Assembly (NCBI GenBank): GCA_041674385.1
Contig: JBAYVU010000012.1
Span: 1-64,000, forward strand
Direction of reading: 5' to 3'
Source: JACRAR01 sp041674385
GTDB lineage: Bacteria > Pseudomonadota > Gammaproteobacteria > Burkholderiales > Rhodocyclaceae
DNA length: 64,000 bases
In this document: one piece after another, positions 24,744 to 33,795 of the stretch
Position numbering within the stretch: position 1 is the stretch's first letter
Layout: each line of letters opens with the position of its first letter
The notes under the pieces: generated by a model
Database searches by the model: none
Told to the model about the DNA's origin: nothing
What the model saw: only the letters and a program-made list of their open reading frames with translations
Translations under genes and position numbers: made by a program

Positions 24744-26153
24744 ATGGCTGGCAAAACACTTTACGACAAATTATGGGAATCGCATGTGGTGCGCGAGGAA
24801 AGCGACGGCACCTGCCTGCTGTATATCGACCGGCATCTGGTACATGAAGTCACCAGTCCGCAAGCCTTCGAAGGTTTGCGCCTGGCTGGCCGCAAGCCGT
24901 GGCGCAGCAGCTCCGTGGTGGCGGTGCCGGATCACAACACACCGACCAAGGACTGGAACCAGGGCATACGGGATGAAGTCTCCCGCCTGCAGGTGGAGAC
25001 GCTGGACAGCAACATCAAGGAATTCGGTGCGCTGGTGTACTTCCCGTTCAAGCATCGGAACCAGGGCATCATCCATGTGATCGGGCCGGAGAACGGCACC
25101 ACCCTGCCCGGCATGACCGTGGTGTGCGGCGACAGCCACACCTCGACGCATGGCGCGTTCGGCGCGCTGGCGCACGGCATCGGCACCTCCGAGGTCGAGC
25201 ACGTGCTGGCCACCCAGACCCTGGTCGCCAAGAAGTCCAAGCGCATGCTGGTCAGGGTCGACGGCCAGATGGGCCGGGGCGTGACCGCCAAGGACATCGC
25301 CCTGGCGGTGATCGGCAAGATCGGCACGGCCGGCGGCACGGGCTGCGCCATCGAGTTCGGCGGCGCGGCGATCCGCGGCCTGTCGATGGAAGGCCGCATG
25401 ACCCTGTGCAACATGGCCATCGAAGCCGGCGCGCGCGCCGGCCTGATCGCCCCCGATGAGAAGACCTTCGCCTACCTGCAAGGCCGTCTTCACTCGCCCA
25501 AGGGCGCGGACTGGGACAAGGCCGTGGCCTACTGGAAGACGCTGCAAACCGATGCCGACGCGAAATTCGACAGCGTGGTCGAGCTCAAGGCCGACGAGAT
25601 TTCCCCGCAGGTGACCTGGGGCACTTCGCCCGAACAGGTGCTGGCGGTCGACGGCCGCGTGCCCAACCCCGCCAAGGAAAACGACCCGGTCAAGCGCGCC
25701 GGCATCGAGCGGGCGCTCCAGTACATGGGCCTTGCCGCCGACATGCCGATCGAATCGATCAAGCTCGACAAGGTGTTCATCGGTTCCTGCACCAACTCGC
25801 GCATCGAGGATCTGCGCGCCGCCGCGAAGATTGCCCAGGGCAAGCACAAGGCGGCGAACGTCAACCAGGTGCTGGTGGTGCCCGGTTCCGGCCAGGTCAA
25901 GCGACAAGCCGAGGAGGAAGGACTCGACAAGATATTCCTCGCCGCCGGCTTCGAGTGGCGCGAGCCGGGCTGCTCGATGTGCCTGGCCATGAATGCCGAC
26001 CGTCTGCCGGCGGGGGAGCGCTGCGCCTCGACCTCCAACCGCAACTTCGAAGGCCGCCAGGGGCCGGGCGGCAGGACGCACCTGGTCAGCCCGGAGATGG
26101 CCGCCGCCGCGGCGATCGCCGGCCATTTCGTCGACATCCGCAAACCCTTCTAA
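24744..26153 (+). CDS. leuC: 3-isopropylmalate dehydratase large subunit
   Basis: 469 residues, aconitase family: MAGKTLYDKLWESHVV start with GAAGGAG 6 nt upstream, VVCGDSHTSTHGAFGALAHGIGTSEVEHVLATQT, and the Fe-S ligands in FIGSCTNSRIEDLR and EPGCSMCLAMNAD. With LeuD it isomerises 2- to 3-isopropylmalate in leucine synthesis. Frames extending upstream to 24681 lack homology. Confidence 0.97.
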   Translation: MAGKTLYDKLWESHVVREESDGTCLLYIDRHLVHEVTSPQAFEGLRLAGRKPWRSSSVVAVPDHNTPTKDWNQGIRDEVSRLQVETLDSNIKEFGALVYFPFKHRNQGIIHVIGPENGTTLPGMTVVCGDSHTSTHGAFGALAHGIGTSEVEHVLATQTLVAKKSKRMLVRVDGQMGRGVTAKDIALAVIGKIGTAGGTGCAIEFGGAAIRGLSMEGRMTLCNMAIEAGARAGLIAPDEKTFAYLQGRLHSPKGADWDKAVAYWKTLQTDADAKFDSVVELKADEISPQVTWGTSPEQVLAVDGRVPNPAKENDPVKRAGIERALQYMGLAADMPIESIKLDKVFIGSCTNSRIEDLRAAAKIAQGKHKAANVNQVLVVPGSGQVKRQAEEEGLDKIFLAAGFEWREPGCSMCLAMNADRLPAGERCASTSNRNFEGRQGPGGRTHLVSPEMAAAAAIAGHFVDIRKPF

Positions 26154-26166
26154 GCGAGTTCCGAAT

Positions 26167-26805
26167 ATGAATAAATTCACCTACCTCGATGGTCTCGTCT
26201 GCCCGCTCGATCGCGCCAACGTCGACACCGACGCGATCATCCCCAAGCAGTTCCTCAAGTCGATCCAGCGTTCCGGCTTCGGTCCCTACCTGTTCGACGA
26301 GTGGCGCTACATGGATTACGGCGATGTCGGCATGGATTGCAGCAAGCGCCCGCTGAACAAGGATTTCGTCCTCAACCAGCCGCGCTATCGGAACGCACAG
26401 GTCCTGCTGGCGCGCGACAACTTCGGCTGCGGTTCGAGCCGCGAACATGCGCCCTGGGCCATCGAAAACTACGGCTTCCGGGTCGTCATCGCGCCCTCGT
26501 TCGCCGACATCTTTTTCGGCAACTGCTACAAGAACGGCATCCTGCCGATCGTCGCGTCGAGCGAGATCGTCGACCAGCTGTTCCGCGAGTGCCTTGCCGG
26601 CGCAGGCTACCGCCTGCGTGTCGACCTCGAGACGCAGACCGTGAGGAACCCGGCCGGCGAATGGTTTACCTTCGACATCACGCCGCACCGCAAGCACTGC
26701 CTGTTGAACGGCCTCGACGAGATCGGCCTGACCTTGCAGCATGCCGACGAGATCAAGGCGTTCGAGAACCAACACAAGGCGGCCCAACCCTGGCTGTTCA
26801 ACTGA
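26167..26805 (+). CDS. leuD: 3-isopropylmalate dehydratase small subunit
   Basis: 212 residues: MNKFTYLDGLVCPLDRANVDTDAIIPKQFL, swivelling-domain signature ARDNFGCGSSREHAPWAI. It completes the LeuCD isomerase. It starts 13 nt after leuC; upstream in-frame ATG codons lie inside leuC and are not the start. Confidence 0.97.
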   Translation: MNKFTYLDGLVCPLDRANVDTDAIIPKQFLKSIQRSGFGPYLFDEWRYMDYGDVGMDCSKRPLNKDFVLNQPRYRNAQVLLARDNFGCGSSREHAPWAIENYGFRVVIAPSFADIFFGNCYKNGILPIVASSEIVDQLFRECLAGAGYRLRVDLETQTVRNPAGEWFTFDITPHRKHCLLNGLDEIGLTLQHADEIKAFENQHKAAQPWLFN

Positions 26806-26818
26806 AAGGATATTCCAA

Positions 26819-27880
26819 ATGAAAATCGCAGTCCTGCCGGGCGACGGCATCGGCATTGAAATCGTCGCGCAAGCCCTGCGCGTGCTCGACGTCTTCAAGT
26901 CGGAAGGCATGAAGATCGAAACCGAGCAGGCGCTGCTGGGCGGCTGCGCCGTCGACGCCACCGGCTCGCCCTACCCGGAAGCCACGCAAAACATCGCCCG
27001 CGCCGCAGATGCCGTGCTGCTGGGCGCCGTCGGCGGCCCGCAATGGGACAACCTGCCCCGCCCGCAACGCCCGGAACGCGGCCTGCTCGGCATCCGCAAG
27101 GACCTGAACCTGTTCGCCAACCTGCGGCCGGCCATCCTCTACGCGGAACTCGCCAACGCCTCGTCGCTGAAGCCGGAAATCGTCGCCGGCCTGGACATCA
27201 TGATCGTGCGCGAACTGACCGGCGACATCTACTTCGGCGAGCCGCGCGGCATCGCCACCGAGAACGGCCAGCGCGTCGGCCGCAACACGATGATCTACAA
27301 CGAGGACGAAATCCGCCGCATCGGCCGCGTCGCCTTCAAGGCGGCCCAAAAGCGCAACAAGAAACTCTGCTCGGTGGACAAGATGAACGTGCTGGAAACC
27401 ACCCAGCTGTGGCGCGACGTGATGATCGAGATCGCCCCCGAGTTCCCGGATGTCGAACTCAGCCACATGCTGGTCGACAACGCCGCGATGCAGCTGGTGC
27501 GCAACCCCAAGCAGTTCGACGTGATGGTCACCGGCAACATGTTCGGCGACATCCTCTCCGACGAAGCGTCGATGCTGACCGGCTCGATCGGCATGCTGCC
27601 GTCGGCATCACTCGACGAGAACAACAAGGGCTTGTACGAACCCTGCCACGGCTCGGCGCCGGACATCGCCGGCAAGAACCTCGCCAACCCGCTGGCGACG
27701 ATACTTTCGGTGGCGATGATGCTGCGCTACACCTTCAACGACGAGCAGGCCGCCAGCCGCATCGAAGGCGCGGTGAAGAAGGTGCTCGCCGCGGGCTACC
27801 GCACCGCGGACATCTTCGAGGCCGGCAAGAAGAAACTATCCTGCTCGGAGATGGGCGACCAGGTGGTGGCCGCGTTGTAA
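26819..27880 (+). CDS. leuB: 3-isopropylmalate dehydrogenase
   Basis: 353 residues: MKIAVLPGDGIGIEIVAQAL, substrate loop RPERGLLGIRKDLNLFANLRP, and the isocitrate/isopropylmalate dehydrogenase signature NMFGDILSDEASMLTGSIGML. It oxidatively decarboxylates 3-isopropylmalate with NAD. AAAGGA lies 8 nt upstream. It completes the leuCDB operon; leuA is not in the window. Confidence 0.97.
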   Translation: MKIAVLPGDGIGIEIVAQALRVLDVFKSEGMKIETEQALLGGCAVDATGSPYPEATQNIARAADAVLLGAVGGPQWDNLPRPQRPERGLLGIRKDLNLFANLRPAILYAELANASSLKPEIVAGLDIMIVRELTGDIYFGEPRGIATENGQRVGRNTMIYNEDEIRRIGRVAFKAAQKRNKKLCSVDKMNVLETTQLWRDVMIEIAPEFPDVELSHMLVDNAAMQLVRNPKQFDVMVTGNMFGDILSDEASMLTGSIGMLPSASLDENNKGLYEPCHGSAPDIAGKNLANPLATILSVAMMLRYTFNDEQAASRIEGAVKKVLAAGYRTADIFEAGKKKLSCSEMGDQVVAAL

Positions 27881-27937
27881 GCGGAGACGCGCTGCACCAG
27901 GGGTGCTCTGCTTGTCTACCGCTTGAGCTGAGAGACG

Positions 27938-28873
27938 ATGAACGACGAGCACCATCATCCGGCGCATCATGCCAGTCCGACAGCCGACGATGGCCTGCGC
28001 TGGGCGCTGCTGCTGACGCTGGGCTTCGCCGCAGTCGAAGCCGGCGCCGGTTGGTGGTCGGGTTCCCTGGCGCTGCTCGGCGACGCGGGCCATATGGTCA
28101 CCGACAGCTTCTCGCTGGCCCTGGCGGTGTTCGCTGCCTGGCTGGCGCGTCGCCCTATCTCGTTGCGGCATAGCTACGGGCTGCAACGCGCGGAGGTACT
28201 GGCCGGCTTGGGGAACGCCTTGCTGATGCTCGGCGTGATCGTCGCCCTGGCCGTGGCCGCGGTCCAGCGCCTGCTCGCGCCGCATCCGGTGCAGGGCGAA
28301 GCCGTGGCCGTGGTGGCGATGCTCGGCCTGGTCATCAACATCGTCGTCGCGTTGAAGCTGGCGCGCAGTCAGCAGACTTTCAACACCCGCGGCGCGCTGC
28401 TGCATGTCATTGGCGACCTGCTGGGTTCGGTGGCGGCACTGGTCGCCGGACTGGTCATCGCGTTGACCGGCTGGACGCCGATCGACCCGATCCTGACGCT
28501 GGCCATCGCCGCCCTGATACTCGCGTCGACCTGGCGACTGCTGCAGGAAACGCTGCATACGCTGATGGAAGGCGTGCCGCCGCATCTCTCGCTGGAAACT
28601 ATCGGCCATGCCATCGCCGCCCGGCCCGGCGTGAGTTCGGTGCATGACCTGCACTTGTGGAGCGTTTCCTCGCAACAGGTTGCACTATCGGCCCACATCG
28701 TCGTCATCGATCTCGCCCAGTGGGAAACCGTACTGGCCGATGTGACCGCCACAGTAAATGCACTCGGCATCGACCATGTCACGCTGCAACCGGTTCCTCT
28801 GCAGAGGCAGGTGCACTGGATGAGAAGGGACGCGGCAGTGGAGGCGGCTCCCCCGCCGGCAAATAGACAGTGA
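27938..28873 (+). CDS. CDF-family cation efflux protein
   Basis: 311 residues with six predicted helices, His-rich N-terminus (MNDEHHHPAHHASP), and the CDF metal-site motifs GDAGHMVTDSFSLALAV (HxxxD in helix 2) and HVIGDLLGSVAAL (HxxxD in helix 5). The C-terminal cytoplasmic domain contains VHDLHLWSVSSQQVALSAHIVV. It exports zinc, cobalt or cadmium by proton antiport (CzcD/ZitB type). It starts 57 nt after leuB and may be independently expressed. Confidence 0.92.
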   Translation: MNDEHHHPAHHASPTADDGLRWALLLTLGFAAVEAGAGWWSGSLALLGDAGHMVTDSFSLALAVFAAWLARRPISLRHSYGLQRAEVLAGLGNALLMLGVIVALAVAAVQRLLAPHPVQGEAVAVVAMLGLVINIVVALKLARSQQTFNTRGALLHVIGDLLGSVAALVAGLVIALTGWTPIDPILTLAIAALILASTWRLLQETLHTLMEGVPPHLSLETIGHAIAARPGVSSVHDLHLWSVSSQQVALSAHIVVIDLAQWETVLADVTATVNALGIDHVTLQPVPLQRQVHWMRRDAAVEAAPPPANRQ

Positions 28874-28928
28874 CAGGCACGGGCGGTTTGATAAGATACC
28901 GGTAAGCTTGCCCCGGTACGATCTAGCG

Positions 28929-29050
28929 TATGCACAAAAAGGCCAAAACCAGACGCCGTCATTCCGGCGGAAGCCGGAATCCAGCATTGACGCGCCTTTC
29001 TGGGTTCCGGCTTGCGCCGGAACGACGGGCTATTCGAGAGGTGTGCATAT
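28929..29050. mobile_element. MITE-like palindromic element, copy 2
   Basis: 122 bp with terminal GTATGCACA (28929-28937) and GTGTGCATAT (29041-29050) and the same palindromic core as copy 1 (GCCGTCATTCCGGCGGAAGC ... GGCTTGCGCCGGAACGACGG), inverted relative to it and about 40 bp shorter. The rest of 28874-29088 contains no gene. Confidence 0.65.
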
Positions 29051-29088
29051 GCTAGCCGGTACGATGGATCGGTGAGGAGGGATATCCC

Positions 29089-29355
29089 TTGCAATTAACA
29101 CCACTGCATCGCAAATACTGGCGCCAAAACCTCAGAATCACCGCCTTGTTGCTGGCGGTGTGGTTCGTAGCGACCTTCGTCACGAGCTATTTCGCCCGCG
29201 AACTCAACGCCATCGCCATTCTCGGCTTCCCGCTCGGCTTCTACATGAGCGCCCAGGGTTCGCTGATCGTCTACGTGGCCATCATCTGGTACTACGCCCA
29301 TTACATGAACAAACTGGATACCGAGTACGGCGTCGGTGAGAAAGATGGCGGATAG
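29089..29355 (+). CDS. Orphan sodium:solute symporter small subunit (DUF4212)
   Basis: 88 residues from a TTG start with GAGGAGG 8 nt upstream. Two membrane helices (LRITALLLAVWFVATFVTSY and the segment around GSLIVYVAIIWYYAHYMNK) with the conserved LGFPLGFYMSAQGSL between them match the DUF4212/TIGR03647 small subunit. The family is normally followed by a large VC_2705-type symporter subunit; here the next gene is on the other strand, so the partner is missing or elsewhere. Confidence 0.85.
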   Translation: MQLTPLHRKYWRQNLRITALLLAVWFVATFVTSYFARELNAIAILGFPLGFYMSAQGSLIVYVAIIWYYAHYMNKLDTEYGVGEKDGG

Positions 29356-29409
29356 CGGCCGCAGCGCCGACCGGGTCGAAACGGCGTGGCAGAAGAATCG
29401 ATGCGGGTC

Positions 29410-32400
29410 TTACAACAGCACCCGCTCTATCCCGCCGTCATTGACCCGCCCGACATAGTCGGTCAGCCAGTCCGGGCCGAGAATGGCTCTGGCCATCTCG
29501 ACCACGACATATTCCGCTGAAATGCCGGCATCGTCGTGGTAGCGCGCCAGACCTTGCAGACAGGATGGGCAGGAGGTAAGGATCTTCACCTGGTCGCCGG
29601 AACCAGCGGCACGAAGTTTCGCTGCGCCCTTTTCCAGCTCCTCCTGTTTGCGGAAGCGCAGCTGGGTCGCCACATCCGGCCGCGTCACCGCCAGCGTACC
29701 GGATTCGCCGCAGCAGCGGTCGTTGAGCGCAACTGTCTGGCCCATCAGCGAGTTCACCACCTTGATGCCCTGGTAGGTTTTCATGGGCGTGTGGCAGGGT
29801 TCGTGATACATGAATTGCGTGCCGGCGATCCCCTCCAGCTTGACGCCCTTCTCCAGCAAGTATTCGTGGATGTCGAGCAGTCGGCAGCCGGGGAAAATCT
29901 TGTCGAACTGGTACGTGGCCAATTGGTCCATGCAGGTGCCGCAGGAGACGATCACCGTCTTGATGTCGAGGTAGTTGAGGGTGTTGGCGACGCGGTGGAA
30001 CAGCACGCGGTTGTCGGTGGTGATCCGGCTGCCCTTCTCGTCGTCGCCGCTGGAGATCTGCGGATAGCCGCAGCACAGGTAGCCGGGCGGCAGCACCGTC
30101 TGGACGCCGAGATGGTAGAGCATCGCCTGGGTGGCGAGGCCGACCTGGGAGAACAGCCGTTCCGAGCCGCAGCCGGGGAAATAGAAGACAGCGTCGCGGT
30201 CTTCGTCACTGAGCTCGGTGAGCTTCTGCGGATTGCGGATCACCGGGATCAGGGTGCTGTCCTCGATATCCAGCAAGGCGCGCGCGGTTCTCGACGGCAG
30301 CTTCGCCGGCAGCGGCTTGGCGATGAAGTGGATGATCTGTGCCTTGATGCCGGGTTGGCCCAACGTTGCCATTGGCTGCTGCACGGCTTCCTGGATCAGC
30401 CCCAGCGACTTGCCCAGCGCATGGCCGAGGCGCTGCACCTTGTATCCCAGGCCCACGATCGCAGCGCGCAGCAGCTTGATGGTCGCTGGGTCGGTGGCAT
30501 TGAGGAAAGCCATCGCCAGTGCCGTGCCGGGTTTGAATTTCTTTTTGCCCTGGCGTCGCAGGAAGTTGCGCATGGCGATCGACACATCGCCGTAGTCGAT
30601 GTCCACCGGACAGGGATTCGCGCACTTGTGGCAGACCGTGCAATGGTCGGCCACGTCGGAGAACTCGTCGAAATGCATCAGCGAGACGCCGCGTCGGGTC
30701 TGCTCCTCATAGAGGAAAGCCTCGATCAAGAGCGAAGTGCCGAGTATCTTGTTGCGCGGGCTATACAGCAGGTTGGCGCGCGGCACGTGGGTCGAACACA
30801 CCGGCTTGCATTTGCCGCAGCGCAGGCAATCCTTGACCAGCGCCGAGATGGAACCGATCTCCGACTGCTCCATGATCAGCGATTCGGTGCCGAGCAGCGA
30901 GAATGAAGGCGTATAGGCGTTGCTCAGGCCGGCACCGGCCAGCAGCTTGCCTTTGTTGAAACGCCCCTCCGGATCGATGCGTTGCTTGTACTCGCGGAAC
31001 GGCCGGATTTCCTCCTCGGTGAGGAATTCCAGCTTGGTGATGCCGATGCCATGCTCGCCGGAGATCACGCCGCCCAAGCTGCGCGCCAGGTGCATGATGC
31101 GCTCGACCGTGCGGTAAGCCGTCTGCAGCATGGCATAGCGGTCGGAATTGACCGGGATGTTGGTATGCACATTGCCGTCGCCGGCGTGCATGTGCAGGGC
31201 GACGAAGACGCGTCCGCGCAACACCTCCCGATGGATGGCCTCGATCTTCGCCAGCACCGGGCGGAATGCGTTGCCGTCGAAGATGGTCTCCAGCAACGGC
31301 TTGATCTCTTGCTTCCAGGAAACCCGCAGGGAGTAATCCTGCAGGCGCTGGAACACGGTCGCTTCTGCGGGAGTGCCACTGGGCGCCGGACGCCAGCGCT
31401 CATCGGACAGGGGGCCGGGCGACGGCACCGGGTGCCAGCGACGCTGCGGCGGCCACGGCGTATCGAGATTTTCGAGCAACAACTGCCAGCGCCCGCGTGT
31501 TTCATGCACGACTTCCAGCGCCTGGGCACGGCGATCGCCGATGATTTCCTTTTTGTCGAGCGCGGCGTCGCCCAGATGCAAGGGCAGGTCTCCGCGGAGA
31601 AACTCGGCCAGCGCGTTGCACAACTCGATCTTATTGGCCAGCGAGAGTTCAATGTTGATGCGCTCGATGCCGTCGCAGTAGTCGCCCATGCGCGCGAGCG
31701 GGATGACCACGTCCTCGTTGATCTTGAAGGCATTGGTATGCCTGGAGATGGCGGCGGTACGGGCGCGGTCGAGCCAGAACTTCTTGCGCGCTTCGGCCGA
31801 GACCGCGATGAAGCCCTCACCCGAGCGCAAGCCGGCGATGCGCACCACTTCGGAAGCGGCGAGCATCACGGCGTTTTCCTCGGCGCCGACAATGTCGCCG
31901 ATCAGCACCATCTTCGGCCTGCCATGCTTCTTGGCCTTGGTCGCATAACCGACGGCGCGCACATAGCGCTCGTCGAGATGCTCCAGGCCGGCCAGCAGGA
32001 CGCCGGCGCGTGCGCCCGCCCCGCCGGGCTTGAAATAGTCGGTGATCTCGACAATGCTCGGCACCGCCTCGTGCACCTGGCCGAAGAATTCCAGGCAGAC
32101 CGTGCGCGTGTGCGCCGGCAGCTTGTGCAGTATCCATACCGCCGAGGTGATGATGCCGTCACAGCCTTCCTTCTGCACGCCGGGCAGGCCGGCGAGGAAC
32201 TTGTCAGTGACATCCTTGCCCAGGCCGGCCTTGCGGAAGGTCTTGCCCGGAATCGAGAGAAACTCCTCGGCCAGTTGGCAGCCTTCATCGTCGGTGCGCT
32301 TGAGGCGGAAGGTCGCGGTTTCCTGGTCGTGGATTTTGCCCAGGTTGTGGCCGATACGCTCGACCTCCAGCCAGTGGCCGTCGGGCATGACCATTTTCCA

Positions 32401-33291
32401 CGAGGCCAGGTTGTCGAGCGCGGTACCCCACAGCACCGCCTTCTTGCCGCCGGCATTCATGGCGATGTTGCCGCCGATACACGAGGCATCCGCCGAGGTC
32501 GGATCGCAAGCGAACACCAGGCCGGCGTTCTCCGCCGCTTCCATGGCACGCCGCGTCACCACGCCGGCGCCGGTGGAGATCGTCGCATAGGGCTGCGCAA
32601 CGCCGGGCAGCAGGGTCTGGCAAACTTCTCCAAGGTCGATGAGCTTCTCGGTGTTGATGACGACAGAATACGGCGTGAGCGGCACGGCGCCGCCGCTGTA
32701 GCCGGTGCCGCCGCCGCGCGGGATGACGGTCAGGCCGAGTTCGATACAGCCGCGCACCAGGGGGGCGACTTCCGCTTCGCTGTCGGGCGTCAGCACCACG
32801 AAGGGGTATTCGACGCGCCAGTCGGTGGCATCGGTGACATGGCTGACACGCGCCAGACCATCGAAGCAGATGTTGTCCCGGCGCGTGTGCTTGAGCAGCA
32901 CCCGCAGCACCTCGCGCCGTTTCTCGCGGGTCTCCGCAAACCATGCTTCAAAACGCCGTACCGCCTGTTCGGCGGCAGCCAGCAATTGCGTCACTGCCGG
33001 ATTGGCCCCGCGCCGCTTGTCGATTTCGCGCAGCCGGTGACGCAGCGCTTCGACCAGTGCCTCGCGCCGGACCGGGTTGGCAAGCAGGTCGTCTTCGAGA
33101 TAGGGATTGCGCTGCACCACCCAGATGTCGCCGAGCACCTCGTAGAGCATGCGCGCCGAACGGCCCGTGACACGCTCGGCGCGCAACTCGTCGAGCACCT
33201 GCCAGGCTTCCGCGCCGAGCAGACGGATGACGATCTCGCGGTCGGAGAACGACGTATAGTTATAGGGAATTTCGCGCAGGCGGACAGACAT
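29410..33291 (-). CDS. Giant FAD-linked and Fe-S oxidoreductase (DUF3683/GlcD-GlpC fusion)
   Basis: 1293 residues. In order: an N-terminal DUF3683-type domain (about 1-150); a PP-loop FAD domain with PRGGGTGYSGGAVPLTPYS near residue 194; an FAD-oxidase C domain with HMHAGDGNVHTNIPV and SGEHGIGITKLEFL; a ferredoxin domain near residue 830 with CLRCGKCKPVC and CTVCHKCANPCPVD; and two CCG heterodisulfide-reductase-like domains (FPGCGSERLF, LCCGYP, CGTCMDQL; EPCHTPMK, CCGESGTL, CPSCLQG). This is a one-chain version of D-lactate/glycolate dehydrogenase plus GlpC-like subunits, likely passing electrons from a 2-hydroxyacid to quinone. Substrate unknown. Confidence 0.9.
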   Translation of the reverse strand: MSVRLREIPYNYTSFSDREIVIRLLGAEAWQVLDELRAERVTGRSARMLYEVLGDIWVVQRNPYLEDDLLANPVRREALVEALRHRLREIDKRRGANPAVTQLLAAAEQAVRRFEAWFAETREKRREVLRVLLKHTRRDNICFDGLARVSHVTDATDWRVEYPFVVLTPDSEAEVAPLVRGCIELGLTVIPRGGGTGYSGGAVPLTPYSVVINTEKLIDLGEVCQTLLPGVAQPYATISTGAGVVTRRAMEAAENAGLVFACDPTSADASCIGGNIAMNAGGKKAVLWGTALDNLASWKMVMPDGHWLEVERIGHNLGKIHDQETATFRLKRTDDEGCQLAEEFLSIPGKTFRKAGLGKDVTDKFLAGLPGVQKEGCDGIITSAVWILHKLPAHTRTVCLEFFGQVHEAVPSIVEITDYFKPGGAGARAGVLLAGLEHLDERYVRAVGYATKAKKHGRPKMVLIGDIVGAEENAVMLAASEVVRIAGLRSGEGFIAVSAEARKKFWLDRARTAAISRHTNAFKINEDVVIPLARMGDYCDGIERINIELSLANKIELCNALAEFLRGDLPLHLGDAALDKKEIIGDRRAQALEVVHETRGRWQLLLENLDTPWPPQRRWHPVPSPGPLSDERWRPAPSGTPAEATVFQRLQDYSLRVSWKQEIKPLLETIFDGNAFRPVLAKIEAIHREVLRGRVFVALHMHAGDGNVHTNIPVNSDRYAMLQTAYRTVERIMHLARSLGGVISGEHGIGITKLEFLTEEEIRPFREYKQRIDPEGRFNKGKLLAGAGLSNAYTPSFSLLGTESLIMEQSEIGSISALVKDCLRCGKCKPVCSTHVPRANLLYSPRNKILGTSLLIEAFLYEEQTRRGVSLMHFDEFSDVADHCTVCHKCANPCPVDIDYGDVSIAMRNFLRRQGKKKFKPGTALAMAFLNATDPATIKLLRAAIVGLGYKVQRLGHALGKSLGLIQEAVQQPMATLGQPGIKAQIIHFIAKPLPAKLPSRTARALLDIEDSTLIPVIRNPQKLTELSDEDRDAVFYFPGCGSERLFSQVGLATQAMLYHLGVQTVLPPGYLCCGYPQISSGDDEKGSRITTDNRVLFHRVANTLNYLDIKTVIVSCGTCMDQLATYQFDKIFPGCRLLDIHEYLLEKGVKLEGIAGTQFMYHEPCHTPMKTYQGIKVVNSLMGQTVALNDRCCGESGTLAVTRPDVATQLRFRKQEELEKGAAKLRAAGSGDQVKILTSCPSCLQGLARYHDDAGISAEYVVVEMARAILGPDWLTDYVGRVNDGGIERVLL

Positions 33292-33795
33292 GGGGAAACA
33301 CGATGGAGGAAGGCCGCCTATTTTAGGCTATTCCCATCGCACGTTGGCTGGCCGAGAGCGAATAGGCGTATCCATGGAGACGCAAGCCGCAATTGCCTGG
33401 GCAAGAATCGGCGGCGCAGAAGGAAAATAGTTGAGGGCTAACGGCAACACCCCGGCCACCGCGCCCTCGAACCTTGTGAAGCATCAAGCATGCCTGATGC
33501 GGCGGTTTGGATACGCAAGCCTCGGCAATGAAGAAACACCAGCATGGCGAAGATCCACCCGCTTGGATTTTTCTTTGCGGCTTAAGAAAAATTTGCCGGT
33601 TTGCGCCCCGACGCGGCAACAATTGCACTGCCGGAAGAAGTCATGGACCATTTCCGCGTATCGACACAATTTCGACACGATTTCGATATCCCCTTCTCCT
33701 CAATTTTGCTAATATTTTTTACTCCATTTCGCCACTACCCTCACCACCCCCACCACCACCCCACCCGGGGCATGGCTCTCATATCCTAAATAGCG
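33292..33795. other. 504-bp intergenic region without a recognisable gene
   Basis: Between the oxidoreductase start and the FrnE-like gene. It contains an 11-bp near-repeat (TCGACACAATT, TCGACACGATT, TCGATATCC) at 33661-33689 and a short GCATCA/TGATGC hairpin near 33482-33501. Small ORFs here lack homology signals or ribosome binding sites. A divergent promoter pair is expected but none stands out. Confidence 0.4.

Noticed and set aside
24771..26180. 469-residue open frame on the - strand
   Set aside because: Exact antisense shadow of leuC; the + strand has complete LeuC motifs.
30982..33441. 819-residue open frame on the + strand
   Set aside because: It is antisense to the well-supported flavin/Fe-S oxidoreductase; no domain or start signal is visible, and long antisense frames are expected in GC-rich coding sequence.
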